NCBI GenBank assembly: GCA_947503895.1
Contig: CANNFT010000002.1
Location: 496,001-560,000, forward strand
DNA: 64,000 nt
Source: an uncultured Saccharospirillaceae bacterium
Lineage (GTDB): Bacteria > Pseudomonadota > Gammaproteobacteria > Pseudomonadales > Oceanobacteraceae
Direction of reading: 5' to 3'
The notes below the pieces were generated by a model, which saw nothing but the letters and a program-made list of their open reading frames with translations, searched no databases and was not told the origin of the DNA. Below, one piece after another: positions 28,734-37,683 of this stretch; position 1 is the first letter of the stretch, and every line of letters begins with the position of its first letter. Made by a program: the position numbers and the translations under genes.

Positions 28734-29223
28734 CCGCTTATTTACTCCTCAATATGGATTTTTTTCTTTTCTAAGAGTGTACGGCGACGGATTGGATCTG
28801 CTGAAAAGCGAGGGGAGAAGTATACCTACCGAAAATATAGCTTCACCGTGTCCGATTAATTCGTTCAAAGAATGATTTAAAGCCCGCGATAGAGAAGCGA
28901 ATTTCGGAGGTGATAATACCGTAGGCCTGACCTCAATACCTGTTCCTAACGTGGTATACATTGTTCTGAAAACGTTTTCTGCTGACTAACCACTTATGAT
29001 TAAAAAAAATAGGCGGTTAAAAATTGATTATGATAACCTGAAGATAATCAAGTTATCTTTGTCGATTGCTGGTTGAGAAGTGATAGCTTGCGCCATGATT
29101 ATCAATTTATTAAGTAGCTAACGGGTTTTATTAAAGAAATGATATCTTGGTTGGATTGATGAATAAAAACAATCAGGAAATAAGCCTGATAATTTAACTT
29201 TTAAATAAAATCAGAAGGTGGTT
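28734..29223. other. Intergenic, AT-rich, no gene seen
   Basis: 490 bp. A 70-codon minus-strand open frame (28749-28961) has no ribosome site and no recognisable family. A purine-rich AGAAGG at the right end is the ribosome site of the next gene. Confidence 0.45.
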
Positions 29224-29643
29224 ATGAGAGATGTTGTAATCAGTAATATTAAAGAACGCTTCAGCGTCTTTAATGATCTTGCTGCTTCCCTAAATAATAA
29301 GCAGTTTTCTTCGAAGACAATGGTTTTAAAAAGCAAGAGCGTTGAAGACCATCTCTGGTGTATTGTCGGGACTCGACAAAGTTACTTTAATGCACTAGAG
29401 GCTGGGGAATGGCAAGGATTTCAGTGCTCATTAACAGATAAGAGTAGGAAGGTCGACTACGAAGCAGCGATGAAAGAAACTCAAAGTACGTTTGAGGAAC
29501 TGATTTCAAAAGTTAAATGGTCCGAAAACACGGAAAGAATCTTAGCTAGCCTATATGAACACGAAGTTATGCACGAAGGTCAAATAATCAGGTTAATATA
29601 CGGTCTAGGCTTAGAAATGCCCGCTTCGAGTAAGTGGGCTTAG
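29224..29643 (+). CDS. DinB-like four-helix protein
   Basis: 139 residues. The pattern is that of the DinB/YfiT-like metalloenzyme fold: four helices with a His in helix 2 (SVEDHLWCIVGTRQSYFNALE) and the H-x3-H pair in the last helix (YEHEVMHEGQIIRLIYGLG), which usually bind a divalent metal. Family members include thiol-dependent transferases and many proteins of unknown role. I set the start at ATG 29224 behind AGAAGG; the GTG at 29218 overlaps that site. The gene stands alone between AT-rich spacers, with orphan genes on both sides, which suggests horizontal acquisition. Confidence 0.75.
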   Translation: MRDVVISNIKERFSVFNDLAASLNNKQFSSKTMVLKSKSVEDHLWCIVGTRQSYFNALEAGEWQGFQCSLTDKSRKVDYEAAMKETQSTFEELISKVKWSENTERILASLYEHEVMHEGQIIRLIYGLGLEMPASSKWA

Positions 29644-30030
29644 AAAATTAGCAATTTGCAGCGTCGGACTGGAAAGCCTATCACCTTAATTGCTGCGCAA
29701 TCATGTGCTAGATCCTTCATCTCCTGTACTGTGATATTACCAAACTATTGATTTTTCAAAAACCGAACAAAACAATTCTTGAACTCTGTGCAGCAACAGT
29801 GCTAAGCATTATTTGTGCTGCTGCAAGTAAAATATAGATAGAGGAGTTCGAGAATGCATACTGAGAGATTCCCGAAGACAATAAATGGTTTCTTTCAAAC
29901 TGCGGTGGTGGCCACATTGGCTCCGCAAATATTGGGGTATTCAACTTAGTTCCTAAATTCATAAAAATACCATGAACAGTGTTTATTTAATACTTTATGC
30001 GTATTCAGTATGATATTAGTTTTCTAAAAG
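29644..30030. other. Intergenic with one possible small ORF
   Basis: 387 bp. A 31-codon plus-strand frame, 29854-29949 (MHTERFPKT... ending LGYST), sits behind a good AGAGGAG ribosome site and is moderately hydrophobic. It has no family and may be chance. A 68-codon minus-strand frame (29756-29962) overlaps it and has no ribosome site. Confidence 0.3.
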
Positions 30031-30579
30031 ATGGTTATTACCCAGAATTCGGTTTATAACTCTGTTATTTGGAATGAGGTAGGTGTGAATAGGAAAAGTT
30101 TGATTGCCATTTTAAATGCTCAATGTGTTGATCGGTTCGTCTATGGAAAGTTGCGAAATGGTGACTCATGCAGTTATGTGGAGGTTGTTAAATGTCTAAA
30201 TCAAGGTGGTAGCTACGGTATCTCCGAAAATGGATGTTGGTGCTCGATCTTTGCGTCAACTATTGATGAAGTAACCGGGCCTAATCATGAAAGGACAATG
30301 TTTAGAATATTGGATAGCTCATTTGAAAAATTCCTTAAGGCGGTTAAAGAAGGGTTAGCCAACATCGGAATGCCAGAGCAAGCAATTTTAACTTTCCCTT
30401 TTGATGAGGTGTTGCTGGCAGCATTAGATTCAGGTTGGAAAAATGTTGCATTGAAATGGATTGAGCAGGGTTACCCTATGAACGATGAAATGCTATTAGT
30501 TCTCTGTGAGAATGACAAGCAAAATCGAATGTGGCTTAAAGCTCATAAAGAGCGATTGAGCAGTATTTTAGAAATATAA
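30031..30579 (+). CDS. Hypothetical protein
   Basis: 182 residues, no signal peptide or membrane helix and no family I recognise. The N-terminal half is beta-rich with cysteines (CVDRF, DSCSYVEVVKC, NGCWCSIF). The C-terminal half is helical (SSFEKFLKAVKEGL, VALKWIEQGYPMNDEML, WLKAHKERLSSIL). The layout, a mixed N-terminal domain followed by short helical repeats, is common in immunity and defence-associated small proteins, but I claim no function. A GTG at 30085 behind GAGGTAGGT is an alternative start. AT-rich flanks on both sides. Confidence 0.5.
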   Translation: MVITQNSVYNSVIWNEVGVNRKSLIAILNAQCVDRFVYGKLRNGDSCSYVEVVKCLNQGGSYGISENGCWCSIFASTIDEVTGPNHERTMFRILDSSFEKFLKAVKEGLANIGMPEQAILTFPFDEVLLAALDSGWKNVALKWIEQGYPMNDEMLLVLCENDKQNRMWLKAHKERLSSILEI

Positions 30580-30948
30580 CAGATTTGTCCAATTGACGAC
30601 TGGCCGCGCAGATCGCTAAAGCGCTATATACTCTGGAAAATTACACGAAAGTATAGAATTAAGCGTTCAATATTCGCTTAATGAAAAGGGAGTTGAGCTT
30701 TGGCTCATCTAGAAGGCTGTCTATTAATATCGCATAGTAATTATGATGCAGTTATAAAAACCCTGTGTTTCAATCGTATTCGCAAGTATAGGTGCTAGAG
30801 GTCATAATGAACGCGGAATCAATATGATTTGTTATTTCTTGGTTGGGCCTCCACTGTTCGGCTTATCTTGAAGCATGGCGTTCATATACCACAACATATA
30901 TCAATTATGCAGCGGCCCCCTATGCGGTCGTTATACCTAAATTAGACT
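30580..30948. other. Intergenic, AT-rich
   Basis: 369 bp without a gene. ATTAAGCG and CGCTTAAT form an 8-bp inverted repeat near 30658-30683. Its right end, GCGGCCCCCTATGCGGTCGTTATAC (ending about 30932), looks like the 3' end of an integron attC site, but no matching 5' half is present. Confidence 0.35.
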
Positions 30949-31254
30949 ATGAATATATCTAAAACTGAGAGCCTTATAATTGACCAAGCTTACCCTGATT
31001 TAATTAACATGCTATATGAGGGTGAAAGCAATGAGTATTCTCGTGCGTTTGTTTCTGTTTTTGATCACTGGCTTGAAAGAGAAGAATACGACGAAGTATT
31101 TCCTTGTGATGCTACAGAAGAAAGAAAAAGACAAGACAAATTCAAAAGCTTAATACATTATATTTTTAACATCACTCCGGTATTCACAGCTAGATTTCGA
31201 CGAAATAGGAAGAGTGGACTTAGTATAAAAAATTATATGTCTAGCTGTGCTTGA
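30949..31254 (+). CDS. Hypothetical small protein
   Basis: 101 residues, no recognised family. The first 70 residues are acidic and helical (SLIIDQAYPDLINMLYEGES, SRAFVSVFDHWLEREEYDEV). The last 25 are strongly basic (ARFRRNRKSG). Whether it is a gene or the truncated front of a longer one is uncertain. The 199 bp to the next gene hold no continuation that I could find. Confidence 0.4.
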   Translation: MNISKTESLIIDQAYPDLINMLYEGESNEYSRAFVSVFDHWLEREEYDEVFPCDATEERKRQDKFKSLIHYIFNITPVFTARFRRNRKSGLSIKNYMSSCA

Positions 31255-31453
31255 TAAGAATTGCTCTTTTCATACGATAAATTAAAAGGATGGAGATCAA
31301 TTTAGACTGCTCATTCCTGAGTTTTCAATTGTGTATACACAAAGTTATGATTGGACACATATAGTCGATTATAATAACGTAGGGCGGAGTGAAAATTTTA
31401 AGATGCTATTGAAAAATCATGATCTTTATTGGCTATGTAAATGACAGGAAGAA

Positions 31454-31993
31454 ATGAAAGATAAACTGCTCATTCTTGATTTAGATGAAACTCTTGTCTA
31501 CGCATCCGAAGAAAATCTTGGCTACGGCCATGACTTCGAAGCAGGACACTTTTTTGTTTACAATCGGCCCTATCTGCAGGAGTTTCTTGAATTCTGCTTT
31601 GAACAATTTCGCGTAGCAGTCTGGACCTCATCAGGCGAGGACTATGCAGAAGCAGTGGTTAATTCCGTCTTTGGCGGGCACTCTAAACTAGAGTTTGTCT
31701 GGGCTCGAAACCGTTGCGTCCAGCGTTTTGACCCACACTTTTACGAATATTACTTTATTAAGGATCTTCGGAAAGTTAAGAAACGAGGATTCCTTCTAGA
31801 CCATATCATAATGGTCGACGACACACCGAAGAAACTCATGCGGAACTATGGCAATTTGGTGAGGGTTTCGCCATTCGAAGGTGATCGCAGGGATGAAGAG
31901 CTGCTAGATCTCATGCCATTTTTAGAAGAATTACAGTCAGCCGACAATATTCGCGCTATAGAAAAGCGTGGCTGGAAACGGAGTATGGTATAA
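31454..31993 (+). CDS. FCP1/SCP (NLI-interacting factor)-like HAD phosphatase
   Basis: 179 residues, a HAD-superfamily phosphatase of the NIF/FCP1 type better known from eukaryotic RNA polymerase II CTD phosphatases. Motif I is DLDET at 9-13 (nucleophile Asp9, acid/base Asp11), motif II lies in VAVWTSSGEDY, a Lys-rich loop (FIKDLRKVKK) supplies motif III, and motif IV is IMVDDTP. The YNRPYLQEFLEFCFEQF helix fits the family. Start behind AGGAAGAA. The substrate in bacteria is unknown. It stands alone in the accessory stretch, so it is probably cargo of a transferred segment. Confidence 0.82.
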   Translation: MKDKLLILDLDETLVYASEENLGYGHDFEAGHFFVYNRPYLQEFLEFCFEQFRVAVWTSSGEDYAEAVVNSVFGGHSKLEFVWARNRCVQRFDPHFYEYYFIKDLRKVKKRGFLLDHIIMVDDTPKKLMRNYGNLVRVSPFEGDRRDEELLDLMPFLEELQSADNIRAIEKRGWKRSMV

Positions 31994-32099
31994 CAAAGGT
32001 AGGTTGAAAATATATTGGTGCCTTATCCGCTTTGCAAATAGTCTGTAAAGCTGCTGTCGCTCCATTTACGCTGTCATGACCAAAATTCACTGCCATTCT

Positions 32100-32396
32100 T
32101 TATGCAGTCCCACGCATAAAATCATCATACATTTGCCTATATTCTGGATACCAAGCGGTAAAAGAAGCGATATCAACCTTTTGTAATTTCCTTGATAAAC
32201 ATTCGCCAGTCATCCGACGGATGAGAAAACTCACACTTTTGATAAATGCTTAGTGGCTTCATCGCGTAGACAGAAGATCCTGGTTTTGCGATTAACCAAT
32301 GCATAGGAATAGAAAAATAACTGGTAGCAGTTCGCAGTATGTTTGAATCGCCACTGAGGTTATGTCTTCTTGAAAAAACGAACTATGGCAGTGCAT
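32100..32396 (-). pseudogene. Decayed gene with two frameshifts
   Basis: Too broken to appear as a long open frame. Read on the minus strand from ATG at 32394-32396: MHCHSSFFQEDI; after a frame change the text HNLSGDSNILRTATSYFSIP, MHWLIAKPGSSVYAMKP, then IYQKCEFSHPSDDWRMFIKE and ITK. After a second change near 32179 it continues VDIASFTAWYPEYRQMYDDF and MRGTA, ending at TAA 32100-32102. The three pieces join at single-base shifts and are protein-like throughout, about 100 residues in all. I do not recognise the family. The 3' end of a similar-length intact gene would be needed to judge what was lost. Confidence 0.45.
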
Positions 32397-32487
32397 TTCG
32401 TTTCCCCATTGATTTTTATAGTGCGATTCATTCCCTTTTTATGATCAAAACCATGCATGTATAGGTGTGTATGGGTGAACTGTTTTG

Positions 32488-32503
32488 TGGCACACGGGTT
32501 GCA
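32488..32503 (+). promoter_or_regulatory. Sigma-54 (RpoN) promoter of the urt operon
   Basis: TGGCAC-N5-TTGCA with GG and GC exactly 10 bases apart, matching the -24/-12 consensus. Transcription should begin near 32514, 38 bp before urtA. Sigma-54 with NtrC control is the known arrangement for urea-transport genes under nitrogen limitation. I looked for NtrC sites upstream (32380-32480) and saw none that I would defend. Confidence 0.85.
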
Positions 32504-32551
32504 CTAGTGGATTAGACAAAACATTCATCCAGCCGATAAAGGGCAAGCACT

Positions 32552-33871
32552 ATGGTTCGATCCAACTCGTCTAAACCTCTATTGAAGACTCTCTCAAAAG
32601 CAGTGGGTATAACGGCCTTGTCTTTAGGTGCGGCGTTTGTACAAGCAGCGGATACGATTAAAGTCGGCGTGCTGCATTCGCTTTCTGGCACGATGGCTAT
32701 TTCCGAAACCACCTTAAAAGATACGGTCTTAATGATGGTGGAAGAACAAAATAAAAAGGGGGGATTACTGGGTAAAAAGTTAGAAGCCGTTGTGGTTGAC
32801 CCTGCATCTAATTGGCCATTGTTTGCAGAGAAAACCCGCGAGTTGCTGGAAAAAGATAAAGTAGATGTGATATTTGGTTGTTGGACTTCAGTTTCCCGTA
32901 AGTCAGTATTGCCAGTGGTGGAAGAGCTAAACGGATTGTTGTTTTACCCTGTGCAATACGAAGGTGAGGAATCGTCTAAAAATGTTTTTTATACGGGCGC
33001 TGCGCCGAACCAACAAGCCATTCCAGCAGTGGATTACTTGATGAATGAAGTCGGTGCCAAACGCTGGGTACTGGCCGGTACCGATTATGTTTACCCCCGC
33101 ACCACCAATAAGATTTTAGAAAGCTATTTAAAGAGCAAAGGGGTGGACGCGAAAGACATCATGATTAGCTATACGCCCTTTGGCCATTCTGATTGGCAAA
33201 CCATTGTTTCTGATATTAAAAAGTTTGGTGCCAGTGGCAAGAAAACCGCCGTGGTCTCGACCATCAATGGTGATGCAAATGTTCCTTTTTACAAAGAATT
33301 GGCTAACCAAGGAGTGAGCGCTGAAAACATTCCCGTTGTTGCTTTTTCGGTGGGCGAAGAGGAACTTTCAGGGTTTGATGCTAAGCCTCTGGTGGGTCAT
33401 CTCGCGGCTTGGAATTACTTTATGAGTGCCGAGTCCGATGCAAATGATGCCTTTATTGATCAATGGCACGCTTACACGAAGAATGAAGATCGCGTGACCA
33501 ATGACCCGATGGAAGCCACGTACATCGGCTTTGAAATGTGGGCCAAAGCGGTGACCAAAGCCAAATCAGTCAGCGTCGATGACGTTCGTCAAGCCATGTA
33601 CGGCATGACCGTTCCGAACTTAACGGGCGGTTTAGCGAAAATGAACACAAATCATCACCTGTCAAAGCCGGTGCTGATTGGAGAAATTCAAGAAGATGGC
33701 CAGTTTGATATTGTTTGGAAAACGCAATCAGAAGTGAAAGGTGATGCTTGGACGGATTATTTACCTGAAAGTAAGCATTTAATATCTGATTGGACTGCGC
33801 CTATCCAGTGCGGCAATTACAACACCGTGACGAAAACCTGTGGTGGTGCTCAGGTGGCGACTGGGCAATAA
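32552..33871 (+). CDS. urtA: Urea ABC transporter, substrate-binding protein
   Basis: 439 residues. Exported binding protein of the high-affinity urea importer UrtABCDE. Signal peptide 1-32 (ending VQA), then ADTIKVGVLHSLSGTMAISE, the usual UrtA opening, and further family text such as DPASNWPLFAEKTRELL, FGCWTSVSRKSVLPV, LFYPVQYEGEESS and FYTGAAPNQQAIPA. The C terminus has a Cys pair (CGNYNTVTKTCGG). Start behind AAGGG. First gene of the operon, 49 bp downstream of the sigma-54 site. A hairpin follows the gene. Confidence 0.96.
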   Translation: MVRSNSSKPLLKTLSKAVGITALSLGAAFVQAADTIKVGVLHSLSGTMAISETTLKDTVLMMVEEQNKKGGLLGKKLEAVVVDPASNWPLFAEKTRELLEKDKVDVIFGCWTSVSRKSVLPVVEELNGLLFYPVQYEGEESSKNVFYTGAAPNQQAIPAVDYLMNEVGAKRWVLAGTDYVYPRTTNKILESYLKSKGVDAKDIMISYTPFGHSDWQTIVSDIKKFGASGKKTAVVSTINGDANVPFYKELANQGVSAENIPVVAFSVGEEELSGFDAKPLVGHLAAWNYFMSAESDANDAFIDQWHAYTKNEDRVTNDPMEATYIGFEMWAKAVTKAKSVSVDDVRQAMYGMTVPNLTGGLAKMNTNHHLSKPVLIGEIQEDGQFDIVWKTQSEVKGDAWTDYLPESKHLISDWTAPIQCGNYNTVTKTCGGAQVATGQ

Positions 33872-33895
33872 ATCTTCCCTTTCGTATTGATCGAA

Positions 33896-33934
33896 GTGTC
33901 CTCATACCGGCATGAAGAATGGTTATGAGGACAC
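33896..33934 (+). terminator. Intercistronic hairpin between urtA and urtB
   Basis: GTGTCCTCATA pairs with TATGAGGACAC (11 bp). No T-run. Such hairpins after binding-protein genes usually protect the upstream mRNA, giving more UrtA than permease. Confidence 0.65.
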
Positions 33935-34012
33935 CCGCTCAGCGGTCATGCACGAACACAGCGTTCACAACCTCGACCGATAAGGTCACATCCATAAAAA
34001 AGGTATTTCACT

Positions 34013-35671
34013 ATGCGAATGGTCCATGGGCTGTTGCTTTGGCTCATTGCTTGTAGCATCAGTCAATCGGTTTTAGCCGCCACTGACGTCGAGGCCACAG
34101 TGAGTCAGTCAAGCCAGGCTCCTTCTATAATGACGCTTCAGTCGCTCATCGATACGCTGCCAACGGCCAGCTACGATGAAAAATCCATCTTGATTCGATC
34201 CATTGCGGAAAAATCCACGGATGACTCGCTTGCTATTTTAACCGCTCTATTGCAAGGCGATTTATTTTACATCAAGAAAACACAGCAATTAGTTTACCGA
34301 GCACCTACAGAAGGCAAACAATACCGCGCAATTGCAGCATTGACCGGTGAAATATTGGGTGAATATAAAAATCGAAAACTTAAAAAGGTGGGTATCAACA
34401 ATAAATTACGAGGTGAATTGAAAAATGCCATTGCATTGGTTCAGCTCAAGTCACCGGATTCTCGTGTGAGACAACACGCGGTGGATGCGTTAATGGGTTC
34501 ACTACAGCCCGAGTACTTGCCACTCATTCATCAGGCATTATTGGTTGAAAAAGATAATCAGATTAGAGAGCCGTTAATGGTGGCAAAAGCGGTTCTCGAT
34601 TTATCATCTAAAGAAACGGAGCTTTATCGATCAGCGATCAATACTTTACATGGTTCACTTTATCCCGCTGCACGCATTGCATTAATTAAATTTATTGAAG
34701 CCCCCCATCATCACTCATCCTCTGTTTTAATTGACCAAGCCAAGCAAGCTATCGCCTCGATTGATCAAAAAGTGAAACTAAATAACATTGCCGAAAATGT
34801 GTATTTTGGCATCGCACTCGGTGCCGTCTTATTATTAGCGGCAATTGGTCTGGCCATTACCTTTGGTGTGATGGGTGTCATTAATATGGCCCATGGCGAA
34901 ATGATTATGCTGGGAGCGTACACTACTTTTGTGGTGCAGCAATGTATGCCCAATCATTTAAATTACTCACTGTTAGTGGCGATTCCAGCTGCTTTTCTAG
35001 TCTCAGGTTTAGTCGGTGTGTTAATCGAACGGAGCGTGATTCGCCATTTGTATGGTCGCACACTGGAAACCTTACTGGCGACGTTTGGTATTAGCTTAAT
35101 TTTGCAGCAAGCGGTGCGTTCTATTTTTGGCCCGCTGAATCAAGATGTAAACACCCCCGATTGGATGGCGGGTACGTTTAGCGTCAACCCCGGATTAGCG
35201 CTGACCTACAATCGGCTCTACATCATACTTTTCAGTTTATTGCTGTTGGCAGCGTTAGCGCTGGTATTGAAGAAAACTTTGTTTGGTTTGCAAATGCGTG
35301 CGGTCACTTTAAACCGCCCGATGGCCAGTTCGATGGGCATTAAAACCGGTTGGGTGGATGCACTCACATTTGGCTTGGGATCGGGTATAGCGGGCATTGC
35401 CGGTGTTGCACTCAGCCAGTTAACGAATGTGGGTCCTAACTTAGGGCAAGCTTACATTATCGACAGCTTTATGGTGGTGGTGTTTGGTGGTGTGGGTAAT
35501 TTATGGGGAACACTGGTCGGTGCCATGTCCTTGGGCATTGCAAACAAAGTATTTGAGCCATTGGCAGGTGCTGTGTTAGCCAAAATTATTGTGTTAGTCG
35601 CCATTATTTTATTTATTCAAAAACGGCCGCGTGGATTATTTGCGCTGAAAGGCCGTGCGGTGGAGGGTTAA
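34013..35671 (+). CDS. urtB: Urea ABC transporter, permease UrtB
   Basis: 552 residues. LivH-type membrane subunit with the long N-terminal exported domain characteristic of UrtB. It has a signal peptide (ending VLA), then about 230 residues of helical repeats (for example VQLKSPDSRVRQHAVDALMG). The permease part starts near residue 262 (FGIALGAVLLLAAIGLAITF, GVMGVINMAHGEMIMLGAY), with the EAA-like loop around TLLATFGISLILQQAVR and further helices to FIQKRPRGLFALKGRAVEG. Ribosome site AAAAAAGG. urtC starts 5 bp after its stop. Confidence 0.95.
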   Translation: MRMVHGLLLWLIACSISQSVLAATDVEATVSQSSQAPSIMTLQSLIDTLPTASYDEKSILIRSIAEKSTDDSLAILTALLQGDLFYIKKTQQLVYRAPTEGKQYRAIAALTGEILGEYKNRKLKKVGINNKLRGELKNAIALVQLKSPDSRVRQHAVDALMGSLQPEYLPLIHQALLVEKDNQIREPLMVAKAVLDLSSKETELYRSAINTLHGSLYPAARIALIKFIEAPHHHSSSVLIDQAKQAIASIDQKVKLNNIAENVYFGIALGAVLLLAAIGLAITFGVMGVINMAHGEMIMLGAYTTFVVQQCMPNHLNYSLLVAIPAAFLVSGLVGVLIERSVIRHLYGRTLETLLATFGISLILQQAVRSIFGPLNQDVNTPDWMAGTFSVNPGLALTYNRLYIILFSLLLLAALALVLKKTLFGLQMRAVTLNRPMASSMGIKTGWVDALTFGLGSGIAGIAGVALSQLTNVGPNLGQAYIIDSFMVVVFGGVGNLWGTLVGAMSLGIANKVFEPLAGAVLAKIIVLVAIILFIQKRPRGLFALKGRAVEG

Positions 35672-35675
35672 TATC

Positions 35676-36917
35676 ATGAAGCATTCAACTGCCCAGTTGC
35701 CGTCTGCCAACGCCGCAACCTCGATGCAGCTCGGTCCTTTGACTCGGCTATTGGTGGGCGATAAAGGTGGGCAACGTTTTTTAATGGGCCTTTTAGCGTT
35801 ACTGATTATATTCCCCACTTGTAATCTTCTATTTGCTGAAGGGTCTGCACTTCATGTTTCCACCTACACACTGACATTAGTGGGCAAGTATTTATGTTAC
35901 GCCTTGCTCGCCATTGCGGTGGATTTAATTTGGGGGTATTGCGGTATCTTGAGTTTAGGACACGGAGCATTTTTCGCATTGGGTGGCTATGCCATGGGCA
36001 TGTATTTGATGCGACAAATTGGCGACCGTGGTGTTTATGGGAACGCTGAACTGCCCGATTTTATGGTGTTTCTCAATTGGACTGAACTGCCTTGGTACTG
36101 GTTTGGATTCGATCAATTTTGGTTTGCTGCGTTAATGATACTGTTGGTGCCCGGTGCATTGGCATTTCTTTTTGGCTGGCTAGCCTTTCGTTCACGTGTA
36201 ACCGGCGTGTACCTTTCTATTATGACGCAGGCCATGACGTATGCGTTAATGCTGGCGTTTTTCCGCAACGACATGGGATTCGGTGGCAATAACGGATTAA
36301 CAGATTTTAAAGATATTCTAGGCTTTGATTTGCAAGACTCATCAACCCGAAATGGTTTATTTGTGTGTTCGGCAGTGGCGCTCGGCTTAGGGTATTTACT
36401 GGCACGTTGGATTACTCAATCTAAATTAGGCCGGGTATTGGTCAGTGTGAGGGATGCGGAAAATCGAACCCGTTTTTTAGGTTACCGTGTTGAACACTAT
36501 AAATTATTTGTGTTCGTGGTTTCTGCCATGATGGCCGGTGTCGCTGGGGCATTATACGTTCCGCAAGTCGGCATCATTAATCCCGGTGAATTTTCGCCGA
36601 TCAATTCCATTGAAATGATTATTTGGGTGGCCGTCGGTGGTCGTGGCACTTTATTTGGTGCTGCGTTGGGCGCGATCGCTGTGAATTACGCGAAAACCTA
36701 TTTCACCGGTGCATTTGCCGAGCTGTGGTTATTTATGTTGGGGGGACTGTTTGTCATGACGACCTTGTATTTACCCAAAGGCATGGTTGGGTTTGTTGAG
36801 CAGTTGAAAGCAGGTGAAGGTCGCTCGGGGCGATTATACCTTTGGTTATTGGCTCAACTGCGTAAGCGAGAATTAAAAGACGCTCAGCCCGCTGCAGATC
36901 AAGGGGAGTTAAAATGA
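35676..36917 (+). CDS. urtC: Urea ABC transporter, permease UrtC
   Basis: 413 residues from the ATG at 35676 behind GGAGGG. LivM-type permease. Characteristic segments: LCYALLAIAVDLIWGYCGIL, SLGHGAFFALGGYAMGMYLM, FRNDMGFGGNNGLTDFKDIL, VRDAENRTRFLGYRVEHYKL and AVGGRGTLFGAALGA. About ten hydrophobic helices. The last codon overlaps the start of urtD (ATGA). An in-frame codon at 35655 inside urtB is not needed. Confidence 0.95.
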   Translation: MKHSTAQLPSANAATSMQLGPLTRLLVGDKGGQRFLMGLLALLIIFPTCNLLFAEGSALHVSTYTLTLVGKYLCYALLAIAVDLIWGYCGILSLGHGAFFALGGYAMGMYLMRQIGDRGVYGNAELPDFMVFLNWTELPWYWFGFDQFWFAALMILLVPGALAFLFGWLAFRSRVTGVYLSIMTQAMTYALMLAFFRNDMGFGGNNGLTDFKDILGFDLQDSSTRNGLFVCSAVALGLGYLLARWITQSKLGRVLVSVRDAENRTRFLGYRVEHYKLFVFVVSAMMAGVAGALYVPQVGIINPGEFSPINSIEMIIWVAVGGRGTLFGAALGAIAVNYAKTYFTGAFAELWLFMLGGLFVMTTLYLPKGMVGFVEQLKAGEGRSGRLYLWLLAQLRKRELKDAQPAADQGELK

Positions 36918-37681
36918 GTCTGGGTATACCTAAGCATATTGATAACCACAGTATTTTGTATTTAGACGGTGTGAGCGTTAGCTTTGATGGATTTAAAGCA
37001 TTGAATAATTTGTCGCTTGAAATGGGGGCGGGCGAAATGCGTGCGATCATCGGCCCAAATGGTGCCGGTAAAACCACCATGATGGATGTCATCACAGGTA
37101 AAACACAACCGGATACGGGTCGGATTCAATTTAAAGACAGCATTGATTTAACCCAATATGACGAAGCTGCTGTGGCCAATTTAGGGGTGGGTCGAAAGTT
37201 TCAAAAACCCAGTGTCATTGAGAGCCTAACCGTTTTCGAAAATTTAGAGTTATCCATTAAAGGGCATCGTGGTGTTTGGCAGAGTTTAGTGCATCGTTTA
37301 AGCGGAGCGCAAAAATCGAAAATTGACCATATTTTGGAGCTGATATCTTTGCAAGAAAAGCAGCACAGCTTGGCGGCTAATTTATCCCACGGGCAAAAAC
37401 AATGGTTAGAGATAGGCATGCTCATCAGTCAAGAAGCAGAGTTATTGCTCATAGATGAGCCAGCGGCAGGCATGACCGATGAGGAAACCATGAAAACCGC
37501 AGCACTATTTAAAACGCTTGCCCAGCATCATTCACTTATGGTGGTCGAACACGATATGGACTTTATTGCGGCGCTTGATTGTCGCGTGACTGTCCTCCAT
37601 GAAGGCAGTGTGTTAGCGGAAGGGTCACTGGCCAGTGTGCAGAATAACCAGCAAGTGATCGATGTCTATTTGGGGCGATAA
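36914..37681 (+). CDS. urtD: Urea ABC transporter, ATPase UrtD
   Basis: 255 residues, LivG-type ATPase. Walker A GPNGAGKT, Q-loop in GRKFQKPSV, signature LSHGQKQWLEIG, Walker B LLLIDEPAAGMTDEE and the switch His in VVEHDMDF. Overlaps urtC by four bases (ATGA), implying coupled translation. Confidence 0.95.
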   Translation: MSLGIPKHIDNHSILYLDGVSVSFDGFKALNNLSLEMGAGEMRAIIGPNGAGKTTMMDVITGKTQPDTGRIQFKDSIDLTQYDEAAVANLGVGRKFQKPSVIESLTVFENLELSIKGHRGVWQSLVHRLSGAQKSKIDHILELISLQEKQHSLAANLSHGQKQWLEIGMLISQEAELLLIDEPAAGMTDEETMKTAALFKTLAQHHSLMVVEHDMDFIAALDCRVTVLHEGSVLAEGSLASVQNNQQVIDVYLGR

Positions 37682-37683
37682 AT

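Noticed and set aside
29756..29962. Minus-strand 68-codon frame
   Set aside because: No ribosome site and no family; overlaps the small plus-strand frame that at least has an AGAGGAG site.
30905..30935. Possible integron attC site (GCGGTCGTTATAC) before a small orphan gene
   Set aside because: The end resembles a Vibrio-type attC, but the complementary 5' half is absent within 200 bp and no integron integrase is visible, so I do not call a cassette array.
32380..32480. NtrC-binding sites upstream of the sigma-54 promoter
   Set aside because: Only weak partial matches such as GTGCATTT; not enough to report an enhancer.
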